Source: Candidatus Stahliibacteriota bacterium (GTDB lineage Bacteria > Hydrothermota > Tepidihabitantia > B3-TA06). From it: DNA of 10,892 nt. Under the pieces are notes generated by a model. The model was not told where the DNA came from, ran no database searches, and saw only the letters and a list, made by a program, of their open reading frames with translations. The DNA lies in the NCBI GenBank assembly GCA_030592225.1, contig JAUVJT010000059.1, positions 1 through 10,892 of the forward strand. The letters are read 5' to 3'. Below, piece by piece: positions 1 through 5,561 of the stretch; the first letter of the stretch is position 1, and every line of letters starts with the position of its first letter. The position numbers and the translations under genes are program-made.

Positions 1-10
1 TATCTCCTTT
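1..10 (-). promoter_or_regulatory. Shine-Dalgarno for a gene starting just outside the left edge
   Basis: Read on the minus strand, the last ten bases are AAAGGAGATA, with AAGGAG at positions 4-9. No start codon remains inside the window, so a start 3-6 nt past the edge would be at normal spacing. The promoter-like element at 35-61 lies at a suitable distance. The gene itself cannot be seen. Confidence 0.5.
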
Positions 11-34
11 AAGATTGATTCATTTATAGCCTAC

Positions 35-61
35 ATTAAAGGATTTACCCCAGGATGTCAA
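35..61 (-). promoter_or_regulatory. Putative sigma-70-type promoter for the next gene to the left
   Basis: On the minus strand a perfect -35 TTGACA (56-61) is followed after 15 bp by TTTAAT (35-40, five of six matches to TATAAT). It sits directly past the terminator at 66-100 and before the Shine-Dalgarno sequence at the edge. The 15-bp spacer is shorter than the 16 bp of the other three promoters here, so this is the weakest of the set. Confidence 0.45.
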
Positions 62-65
62 GCGT

Positions 66-100
66 AAAAAAGGCGGCCCTCGATATGTGGGGCCGCCTTT
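66..100 (-). terminator. Intrinsic terminator of the outer-membrane protein pair
   Basis: A GC-rich hairpin has arms at 69-79 and 90-100 (11 bp, core AGGCGGCCC/GGGCCGCCT) and a 10-nt loop. On the minus strand the 3' arm runs into six U residues (71-66). It lies 18 nt beyond the TAA of the second beta-barrel gene. Stem, loop and U-tract all fit Rho-independent termination of a minus-strand transcript. The plus-strand reading has only a short interrupted T-run, so it is probably one-directional. Confidence 0.93.
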
Positions 101-117
101 GAATGTTTTGGAATTGG

Positions 118-684
118 TTAAAAGTAGTAGTTGAGCCACATACCGGTCGAAGTCGCGCCAATGAACCCTCTAACGTCAGTGAACTCATCGTCGTAGAATT
201 CCCACTCTCCACCAAACGTCAACAGGCGGTATCTAAATTCTCCGCCTACACTGAATTGTTCGGCAAAGAAGTATTCAACCCCGGTTCCACCGGTAAATAC
301 AAATGTGGACCTTAAGCCATCTATAAAATCGTCAAGGTCATCCTCAAAGTAGGGATCATCAACCTCGACATCAACTGCAAAGAAAGGCTTGCCTGTCGAA
401 AAATTGATAAAGGGCTTAAGGTCGGAAGAACCAAGAAACAGTTTAGTCCCGAGAGTAGGCATCAGAACACTGGCACTGGCCTCATAAGTATCAACACTAC
501 CATTATATCGATACTCAACGCTGCCACTGAACCCTGCATAGTTGATTGAAAAATAGGGAATTGCGGGACCAACCTGGTATCCAATATAACACTCGGGGAT
601 CGTACCGATAGGATTAATCCCGAATGCAACTCCGCCGAACCCAACGCAGGCCGTAATTAAAAGGAGACAGATTATTGAACGCAT
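118..684 (-). CDS. Outer-membrane beta-barrel protein, paralogue B
   Basis: An exported protein of 188 residues, probably a small outer-membrane beta-barrel (OmpA/OmpW-like or OMP_b-brl class). Residues 1-22 look like a signal peptide ending near VAFG. The mature chain has alternating aromatic and polar strands with glycine-rich turns (GGTGVEYFFAEQFSVGGEF near residues 132-150), and the protein ends NYYF, the C-terminal aromatic signature read by the BAM assembly machinery. An acidic stretch (DDPYFEDDLDDF, about residues 108-119) probably forms a loop. The ATG at 684 is preceded by AAGGAGG, which lies just after the TAG of the upstream paralogue; only 12 nt separate the genes. About half of the residues match the neighbour at 697-1293, so this is a tandem duplication. 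Cys13 in an ITAC context leaves a lipoprotein signal possible but less likely. Ligand and function are unknown. Confidence 0.85.
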   Translation of the reverse strand: MRSIICLLLITACVGFGGVAFGINPIGTIPECYIGYQVGPAIPYFSINYAGFSGSVEYRYNGSVDTYEASASVLMPTLGTKLFLGSSDLKPFINFSTGKPFFAVDVEVDDPYFEDDLDDFIDGLRSTFVFTGGTGVEYFFAEQFSVGGEFRYRLLTFGGEWEFYDDEFTDVRGFIGATSTGMWLNYYF

Positions 685-696
685 TCTTCCTCCTTA

Positions 697-1293
697 CTAT
701 TGGAAATAGTAGTTAAGCCACAGGCCGGTAGAAGTTCTGCCTATGCTGCCTTTAACGTCGATGAATTCATTCTCGTAGACTTCCCAATCTCCACCGGCGA
801 TCACGAAGCCATATTTGAATTCCCCGCCTATACTGAATTTTTCGGCGAAAAAGTACTCTATGCCTGCGCCTCCGGCAAAGACTAATGTAGCATCCAGGCC
901 ATCCTTTGCAACATCAATTATACTGTCGATCTCGTCTTCATAATCCGGGTCATCCAGATCAAGTTCAACGTTGACCGACAGCAGGAGAGGCATTCCAGCA
1001 GAAAGACGAATGAAAGGTTGGAGATCAGAAGAACCAATTAAGAACTTTGTGCTTAAAGCAGGTGAGATGATGCTCGCGCTTCCGCGTCCTGAGTATTCCT
1101 CATCGAAATCCACATCACGATACTCGAAACTTCCACTGACGTTGAAGAAGTTGAACGATAGCGCAGGAACAACAGGACCAATCTTGTAGCCGATGTAGCT
1201 CTCAGGCATGGGGCCGATGGGGTTGACCCCGAATGCCACACCTGCGAATGCTACGCAGGCGGTTAAAAGAATCAAGCTGGTGAAAACACGCAT
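697..1293 (-). CDS. Outer-membrane beta-barrel protein, paralogue A
   Basis: First gene of the two-gene outer-membrane unit: 198 residues, with a signal peptide at about 1-22 ending VAFG and then VNPIG. The body is a predicted small beta-barrel with GGAGIEYFFAEKFSIGGEF in the C-terminal half, ending LNYYFQ. A long acidic segment (DLDDPDYEDEIDSIID) corresponds to a shorter one in the paralogue. The start at 1293 was chosen because GAGGAGG (1298-1304) lies just upstream and the signal peptide then begins MRVFTSL. An in-frame ATG eight codons earlier (1317) has no comparable site. A strong promoter lies at 1338-1365, giving a leader of about 38 nt. Cys13 in an LTAC context is shared with the neighbour. 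The product could be a pore, an adhesin or a structural barrel; the sequence does not say which. Confidence 0.87.
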   Translation of the reverse strand: MRVFTSLILLTACVAFAGVAFGVNPIGPMPESYIGYKIGPVVPALSFNFFNVSGSFEYRDVDFDEEYSGRGSASIISPALSTKFLIGSSDLQPFIRLSAGMPLLLSVNVELDLDDPDYEDEIDSIIDVAKDGLDATLVFAGGAGIEYFFAEKFSIGGEFKYGFVIAGGDWEVYENEFIDVKGSIGRTSTGLWLNYYFQ

Positions 1294-1337
1294 TTTTCCT
1301 CCTCGTGTTTTTTCCACACGCTTGGTGGAATTATATG

Positions 1338-1365
1338 ATAATATACGAATTTATAGAGTTGTCAA
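1338..1365 (-). promoter_or_regulatory. Sigma-70-type promoter of the outer-membrane protein pair
   Basis: The -35 box TTGACA (1360-1365, perfect) and -10 box TATTAT (1338-1343, five of six) are separated by 16 bp. A TATAAT hexamer follows at 1330-1335 but lies too far from the -35 box to pair with it. Transcription should begin near 1331, about 38 nt before the start codon. Confidence 0.78.
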
Positions 1366-1425
1366 TTCATTTTCGTGCAATTGCTCTTAATGTTCAGCTA
1401 CCTTCTCCTACTGGGCAGTCGGAAA

Positions 1426-1533
1426 CTAAGTTTTTTCCTTTAAGAGGTACAGCACCGAAAATATCTTGCGCAGCATTGATAAGGTGATGGTCACGTACAG
1501 CACGCCAAGGATCAGTTCAAACTTGATGAACAT
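1426..1533 (-). CDS. Possible small hydrophobic peptide (35 residues)
   Basis: A short ORF starts 55 nt after the stop of the TPR-STAS gene. The ATG at 1533 follows an in-frame TAA directly. A GGAG lies about 10 nt upstream, a weak and rather distant ribosome site. The peptide begins MFIKFELILGVLYVTITL, continues into a basic LRKIF stretch and ends LLKEKT, so residues 5-20 could form one membrane helix. No family is recognised. It could be a small membrane protein co-transcribed with the regulator, a remnant of a lost membrane-protein gene, or chance. Support is limited to hydrophobicity and position. Confidence 0.22.
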   Translation of the reverse strand: MFIKFELILGVLYVTITLSMLRKIFSVLYLLKEKT

Positions 1534-1588
1534 TTACAAGGAACTCCATTCCTCTTACCACAGGATGATCAATCATCATTTTTCTGCA

Positions 1589-3196
1589 TCATCTTATACT
1601 TAATTGTTTAAACGCCCATTTCAGCCCCTCGGCAAGGGTGGACAGGGTCTCTATATTGGAAAGATCTATACCCAGATGGATGATGGTCTGGGCAACCTCG
1701 GGACGGATGCCGGTAATGACGCACTCCGCACCCATCAACCTGACTGACGAGGCGGTCTTGAGAAGATGGTTGGCCACTGCCGAATCAACCGTGGGAACGC
1801 CTGTGATATCGATTATCGCTATCGCCGATTGTGTATCGGCTATGCTGGTAAGTAATTCCTCGGTTAACCGCTGGGAACGCCTGGTGTCAAGAGCGCCGAT
1901 AAGGGGTATGACCAACACCCCATCCCAGACCTTTATGGTTGGGGTTGAAAGCTCAAGGATAGCGGCACGCTGTTGCTGGATAAGAGTCAGCTTTTTCTTT
2001 AACTCCCCCTCGACCCGCTTGCGTTCGGCAAGTTCGGCCTCAAGCTCGGAGGTGCGTCCGGCAACCATGGCCTCCAACTCCACGTTCTTGAGCCGGTAGA
2101 TCTCCGCTTCCTTCTCTTTGCGCTCGCTTTCGTATCTGACCTGCAGTTGAGCTATCTTCTCACCACTCTCTCCACTGAAAATCTCCGCCTTAAGCTCACT
2201 GTATTTCTTGTAGTAACCGAAAGATTCTTTGTAATCCTCCTGAACCTCAAATAATTCGGAAAGGTATTGATAGCTGAGCATTTCCCAGTATTTTGCCCCG
2301 ATTTCGACAGCGATCTCCAGCCCTCTTTGCAAACAATCAAGCGCCTCATCATATCGCTTCAATCGGATGTAGATTCGCCCGATACAGCAGCAAGACGTTA
2401 CGATACCTTGTTTATTATCGAGCTCTTCCCTGATCTTCAGGGCTTTGAGAGCGTATTCCAGCGCCTGATCGTAATCACCTTGCTCAACATGGATATTTCC
2501 AATATTGTTGTAGCAACCTGCGACACCTCTGCTATCCCCCAACTCTTTCGTCATCTTCAACGCCTTAAGATGATACTTCAGCGCTTGATCGCTATTTTTT
2601 TGATTGTGATAAACAGCTCCAATGTTATTGCAGCAATCTGCAATACCCTGTTTATCCTTAGTCTCCTTCCTGATTTTCAAAGTCCGCAGATAATACTCCA
2701 GCGCCTGTTCATAATCAGCTTGCACATAATAAACGTTCCCAATATTGTTATAGATAGCTGCGACACCTTGTTTATTATCCAATTCTTCGAAAATCTTCAA
2801 GCCCTTGAGGTAGTATTCCACCGCCTTATCGTAATCGGTTCTATTGTTATAAATAACCCCCATATTTACATAGGCAGAGGCGATGCCTTTCTTATCCTCG
2901 ATCTCTTCAGATATCCTCAAGGATTTGAGATAGTATTCCAAGGCCTTATCGTAATCACCTTTCCCGCTATAGGAAACGCCGATGACCCGGCAACTTTGGG
3001 CAACCCCTTCCTTGTAATTAAGCTTTTCGGCCAAAGCAAGCGCCTGGCTACCGTAGGTCTCCGTTTTTTCAGGGTTGGAATGGGAAAGTGCGGCAGCTAT
3101 TTTATTCAGCGCCTCCACCTTTTCCCTGCCCTCTTCACCCTTGTCACCAAGCCTAGCCAGCTTGGCCTCAAGAGCTTTAATCTTGTCGTCTGCCAT
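1589..3196 (-). CDS. TPR - coiled-coil - STAS (RsbR-like) signalling protein
   Basis: A 535-residue cytoplasmic protein with no signal peptide or membrane segment. Residues 41-340 hold about seven tetratricopeptide repeats with an exact 40-residue period; DY-D-ALEYYLKALKI-type helices begin at 81, 121, 161, 201, 241, 281 and 321. Residues 341-412 form a charged coiled coil (KEKEAEIYRLK; RTSELEAELAERKRVE), like the linkers before histidine-kinase domains, but no kinase follows. Residues 413-532 form a STAS domain of RsbR type: PLIGALDTRRSQ, IIDITGVPTVDSAVANHLLK, and GIRPEVAQTIIHLGIDL. Ser472 in the VDS-AVA motif aligns with the phosphorylated Ser/Thr of SpoIIAA/RsbS-type STAS proteins. RsbR homologues assemble with RsbS and the RsbT kinase into stressosomes and usually carry a globin or PAS-like sensor; here the sensor position is taken by TPRs. 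The start has AGAGGTGAT about 7 nt upstream and overlaps a possible upstream ORF. No partner gene is nearby, so the output is unknown. Confidence 0.9.
   Translation of the reverse strand: MADDKIKALEAKLARLGDKGEEGREKVEALNKIAAALSHSNPEKTETYGSQALALAEKLNYKEGVAQSCRVIGVSYSGKGDYDKALEYYLKSLRISEEIEDKKGIASAYVNMGVIYNNRTDYDKAVEYYLKGLKIFEELDNKQGVAAIYNNIGNVYYVQADYEQALEYYLRTLKIRKETKDKQGIADCCNNIGAVYHNQKNSDQALKYHLKALKMTKELGDSRGVAGCYNNIGNIHVEQGDYDQALEYALKALKIREELDNKQGIVTSCCCIGRIYIRLKRYDEALDCLQRGLEIAVEIGAKYWEMLSYQYLSELFEVQEDYKESFGYYKKYSELKAEIFSGESGEKIAQLQVRYESERKEKEAEIYRLKNVELEAMVAGRTSELEAELAERKRVEGELKKKLTLIQQQRAAILELSTPTIKVWDGVLVIPLIGALDTRRSQRLTEELLTSIADTQSAIAIIDITGVPTVDSAVANHLLKTASSVRLMGAECVITGIRPEVAQTIIHLGIDLSNIETLSTLAEGLKWAFKQLSIR
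2237..2956 (-). repeat. Six in-register 120-bp TPR-coding repeats
   Basis: Inside the TPR-STAS gene, residues 81-320 consist of six consecutive 40-residue units, so the DNA repeats with a strict 120-bp period (units start at 2956, 2836, 2716, 2596, 2476 and 2356 and run leftwards). A partial seventh unit follows, and a diverged unit precedes the array at residues 41-80. The second to fifth units are closest, sharing DNKQG, NNIGN and KALKI blocks. Such an array is prone to unit gain or loss by recombination and to assembly errors. Confidence 0.85.
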
Positions 3197-3306
3197 TAGA
3201 TATCACCTCTACCTATAATATTCGCAACTTTCATATCCTCTACCCACGTTCTCTCTGCTGAATCTGACTCGTTTATCGTCCCACTGTCTTTATCTCTCAT
3301 CCTCAT
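3196..3306 (-). CDS. Possible upstream ORF in the leader of the TPR-STAS gene (36 residues)
   Basis: The leader contains an ORF from ATG 3306 (or the second ATG at 3300, same frame) to a TAA that overlaps the main start codon as TAATG. It would encode a hydrophilic peptide beginning MRMRDKDSGT and ending NIIGRGDI. No good Shine-Dalgarno is visible, and its codons (AGA, AGG, ATA) are less typical than those of neighbouring genes. The 1-nt stop/start overlap is the normal form of translational coupling, which is the main reason to list it. It may instead be chance in a purine-rich leader. No homologue is recognised. Confidence 0.25.
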   Translation of the reverse strand: MRMRDKDSGTINESDSAERTWVEDMKVANIIGRGDI

Positions 3307-3354
3307 TCCATACGAGGTACTTCTCAGACTTCTCTACCCTATTATACTCACGAT
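3197..3354 (-). other. Purine-rich 5' leader of the TPR-STAS gene, about 158 nt
   Basis: Between the predicted transcription start (near 3354) and the ATG at 3196, the minus-strand leader is strikingly purine-rich and contains GGTAGAG three times (near 3207, 3238 and 3334). It holds the possible upstream ORF at 3196-3306. No known riboswitch fold and no terminator hairpin were recognised. Confidence 0.4.
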
Positions 3355-3360
3355 GGTATC

Positions 3361-3388
3361 AGTATAGCTCCGAACGACTTGTTGTCAA
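3361..3388 (-). promoter_or_regulatory. Sigma-70-type promoter of the TPR-STAS gene
   Basis: A perfect -35 TTGACA (3383-3388), 16-bp spacer and -10 TATACT (3361-3366, five of six) lie 31 nt past the stop codon of the deacetylase gene. The layout matches the promoters at 1338-1365 and 10464-10491. A second TATAAT occurs at 3341-3346 without a matching -35 box. No terminator separates this promoter from the upstream operon, so read-through is possible. Confidence 0.72.
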
Positions 3389-3418
3389 TAGGGTATTGGA
3401 CGGAAGGATGGTTTCAGA

Positions 3419-4213
3419 CTATAGAATCGTAGACCCCGGTATTCCCTTGTACCGGTTACGGTTAATGAAGCTGGTTAAAAGGGATGCCTTGTTGAATGAA
3501 CGGTTCTTAAAAGCGTCAAGTTTCTTAAGCAGACCGTCAGGGGCAACCTTGACCCGGATAAGGGCGTTGGGGTCTATCTGATAGACGGGTATGCGGCGGA
3601 TGGTCAGGGGACCGCGTACCCCGTGCCAGCGCTCCGCGCCAACCGTGAACCCTGTTTTGTAGCCCGCACGGTGGGTGGCAGCGATAACCCGGGCATTGAA
3701 CCGACCGAATGGATAGGCGATGGCGGGCATCTCGATTCCCAGGCGACGTTCGAGCAGCACCTTGGACTCGGTCAACTCCCATATCAGACGATCGTCGGTG
3801 CAGCGCTTGAGGTCGGGATGGGTCATGGTGTGAGAGCAAATGCTCCACCCTGCATCGAGTAGTGCTTCGATTTCGTGCCAGTAAAGGTGGCGCAGGGAAC
3901 CGCCCCCGATATCCCAAAGATTGGTCTTGCCGGTATATCCGGCAACCACGGACACCATGCCGGCAACCCCTCGTTTCTTCATGATGGGATAGGCGGTGGT
4001 GAATATCTCCTCGTACCCGTCATCAAATGAAATCATAACCCTGGGATGGCCATCCGGATGGCCATCGAGGAAGCGCATCCCGTAGCGTACCGGAGACACC
4101 ACTTCGGTCTCGGCAAGAAGCAGGTCGAGCACCTCGGCAAACCGCTCCGGATGCACGTTGGTCCATCCTACCCCATGTTTACTGATATTATGGAACTCCA
4201 GTATGGTTAACAT
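3419..4213 (-). CDS. Polysaccharide deacetylase, NodB homology domain
   Basis: Probable metal-dependent carbohydrate N-deacetylase (carbohydrate esterase family 4), 264 residues from the chosen start. The NodB motifs are present: SFDDGY with catalytic and metal-binding Asp64/Asp65, SHTMTH with metal ligands His128 and His132, and a relaxed third motif AYPFG at 167-170; AGYKTGF follows. The usual late leucine-histidine motif is not obvious. There is no signal peptide or membrane segment, so it should act in the cytoplasm or on the inner membrane face, as ArnD does on a lipid-linked sugar. The ATG at 4213 has AAGGAG (4221-4226) 7 nt upstream; a TTG ten codons earlier has none. The start overlaps the glycosyltransferase stop by 7 nt (ATGTTAA), implying translational coupling and a shared pathway. 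The substrate is unknown. Confidence 0.88.
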   Translation of the reverse strand: MLTILEFHNISKHGVGWTNVHPERFAEVLDLLLAETEVVSPVRYGMRFLDGHPDGHPRVMISFDDGYEEIFTTAYPIMKKRGVAGMVSVVAGYTGKTNLWDIGGGSLRHLYWHEIEALLDAGWSICSHTMTHPDLKRCTDDRLIWELTESKVLLERRLGIEMPAIAYPFGRFNARVIAATHRAGYKTGFTVGAERWHGVRGPLTIRRIPVYQIDPNALIRVKVAPDGLLKKLDAFKNRSFNKASLLTSFINRNRYKGIPGSTIL

Positions 4214-5451
4214 CGTTGTGCTCCTTGCCTCCTCGATGGACAAAAAACCGCAGCACCGGAGCGTGATAGGCTTGTCACTTTCCCCTCCCGCACTTCGCGG
4301 TAGTAGTTCTCCACCATGCCTGCCACGCTAGGCCAGGAGTAGGTGAGCGCCTTGCGCCGTCCCGCCTTACCTGTCTTGCCCCACTCGCTGCGACGATTGG
4401 CCAGTTCAAGGACGCCCCTGGCAAGGTCCGCTGAATCACAAGGACGGACGAACACCCCCTCCCTGACGCTCATAACGTACTTGAACGCGGGGATGTCGGT
4501 TGCCACCACCGGCTTGGCGCACGCCATGGCTTCGATAAGGGTGATGCCGAAGCTTTCTGCGCCGATGGACGGAGTGATGGACAGGTCGCACCAGCGATAG
4601 TACTGTGCACGTAGAGCGCCGGTGACCTCGCCTGCGAAAACGATTGAATCGCGCACCGCCGGAGAGATGTAACGATTGTAGTAGCTCCTCATCGGCCCGC
4701 CGCCGCAAATAACCAGCTTCACGTCGGGGACGTGTTGTTTTATTGCAGGCATGGCTGATAACAGGTGACGCACCCCTTTCTTGGGATCAAACCGCCCCAT
4801 GAACAGGAGTTTGAGGGAGGAGCGAGGGAGTTCGGTGAGTGCGCTCCGCCCCGGGGAAAAAGTCTCGGTATCCACCCCGTTGGGAATAATGCGGTAAGAG
4901 CCGGGGAAGAAAACAGACATGGTATCACGGGCTACGGGAGAGACCGCGATAAGACCGTCGTAGTAGCGGAAGAACTGCCTGCGCAGGGGCTGCTTAAAAA
5001 TCCGGTACAGGGATGAAGGGGAGTGCCCGGCGTGAAAGGTTCCCACAGCGACGGTGCGACGCTTATCGTTGCGGGAATAGTGCAGAACAGCCATGGGCAG
5101 CATGGGAGCAAGCGAGCCGTGCACGTGGATAACGTCGTAGTGTTTGCGCCGCAGGAGGGTGTTGATACGCGTCCATATCCCTGCACCCATGGTGATACGG
5201 GAGAAGCTCTTGTTGATGGGAAGGGCTACTCCTCGACCTATGCGTATGGTCGGAACGTCGTTCGGGTAAGAACCGGGGATGCGAGAGGTTAGAATCTCAA
5301 CCTGGTGTCCCCGTTCACGCAGCTGCCTGGAGAGGTGGTAGACGTGTTCACTTATCCCTCCCACGTGAGGGAAGTAGTGCTCACTGACCTGAAGAATCCT
5401 CAAACCGGCAAGCTCCTGAAACGGCCCGGGAGATTGTCTGGAAATAACCAC
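4207..5451 (-). CDS. GT4-family glycosyltransferase, PimA-like
   Basis: A retaining GT-B glycosyltransferase of 414 residues that transfers a sugar from a nucleotide-sugar donor, probably to a membrane lipid or envelope acceptor. The N-terminal domain begins LRILQVSEHYFPHVGGISEH (glycine-rich loop near 30-32), with HVHGSLAP at 109-116 and GTFHA at 137-141 as in PimA-type enzymes. The C-terminal domain has IPNGVD (189-194), GRFDPKKG with donor-phosphate-binding Arg220/Lys225, and the E-x7-E motif of GT4 at Glu299-Glu307. No signal peptide is present, so it is cytoplasmic or peripheral. The GTG at 5451 has AAGGGG upstream; a TTG at 5403 with AGGAG 9 nt away would start right at LRILQV and is a serious alternative. 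The last 20 residues (after KVT) are not family-like and may simply carry the overlap into the deacetylase gene. Acceptor and donor are not deducible. Confidence 0.9.
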   Translation of the reverse strand: MVISRQSPGPFQELAGLRILQVSEHYFPHVGGISEHVYHLSRQLRERGHQVEILTSRIPGSYPNDVPTIRIGRGVALPINKSFSRITMGAGIWTRINTLLRRKHYDVIHVHGSLAPMLPMAVLHYSRNDKRRTVAVGTFHAGHSPSSLYRIFKQPLRRQFFRYYDGLIAVSPVARDTMSVFFPGSYRIIPNGVDTETFSPGRSALTELPRSSLKLLFMGRFDPKKGVRHLLSAMPAIKQHVPDVKLVICGGGPMRSYYNRYISPAVRDSIVFAGEVTGALRAQYYRWCDLSITPSIGAESFGITLIEAMACAKPVVATDIPAFKYVMSVREGVFVRPCDSADLARGVLELANRRSEWGKTGKAGRRKALTYSWPSVAGMVENYYREVREGKVTSLSRSGAAVFCPSRRQGAQRC

Positions 5452-5462
5452 AGCGTGCCCCT

Positions 5463-5488
5463 TGGGATATCGATTTTACAGTATCCCA
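5463..5488 (-). promoter_or_regulatory. Hairpin adjoining the GT4 ribosome-binding site
   Basis: An inverted repeat, TGGGATA (5463-5469) and TATCCCA (5482-5488), gives a 7-bp stem with a 12-nt loop. In the minus-strand RNA its 3' arm ends directly against and slightly overlaps the AAGGGG that would serve the GTG start at 5451. It could modulate translation or stabilise an mRNA end. There is no U-tract, so it is not a terminator. Confidence 0.3.
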
Positions 5489-5490
5489 GA

Positions 5491-5520
5491 TGTAGGGGCG
5501 ACGCATGCGTCGCCTCCCCC
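5491..5520. repeat. Palindromic intergenic element
   Basis: Positions 5497-5514 read GGCGACGCATGCGTCGCC, a perfect 18-bp palindrome, flanked by TGTAGG on one side and TCCCCC on the other, so the arms extend by two G-C pairs past a bulged T. It lies in the 110-nt gap between the aminotransferase and glycosyltransferase genes, the only sizeable gap in the operon. The form (GTAGGGGCG...CGCC) resembles short dispersed palindromes seen in intergenic regions of several bacterial phyla. It may be a REP-like element, an RNA-stability hairpin or a processing site. No T-run follows on either strand. Confidence 0.65.
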
Positions 5521-5561
5521 TTGCCAGATAGACTTTCAGCCATTCTCGAACAAGCTTCAGG

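Noticed and set aside
1564..1583. Hairpin GATGATCAATCATC followed by a short T-run near the end of the TPR-STAS gene
   Set aside because: The stem has only five A/T-rich pairs and the T-run is on the plus strand, the wrong direction for terminating the TPR-STAS transcript.
2267..3199. A 310-codon open frame on the plus strand opposite the TPR gene
   Set aside because: It mirrors the 40-residue TPR array on the other strand; the regular codon pattern of the repeats keeps the antisense frame open. Its translation has no recognisable domain and it has no ribosome site.
4052..4072. Short direct repeat of GGATGGCCATCC-type sequence in the deacetylase gene
   Set aside because: It encodes the GHPDGHP stretch inside an intact conserved gene; a local codon-level duplication, not a separate element.
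4214..4243. Longer N-terminus for the deacetylase from a TTG at 4243
   Set aside because: No Shine-Dalgarno precedes the TTG, while the ATG at 4213 has AAGGAG at 7 nt and begins directly at the conserved strand.
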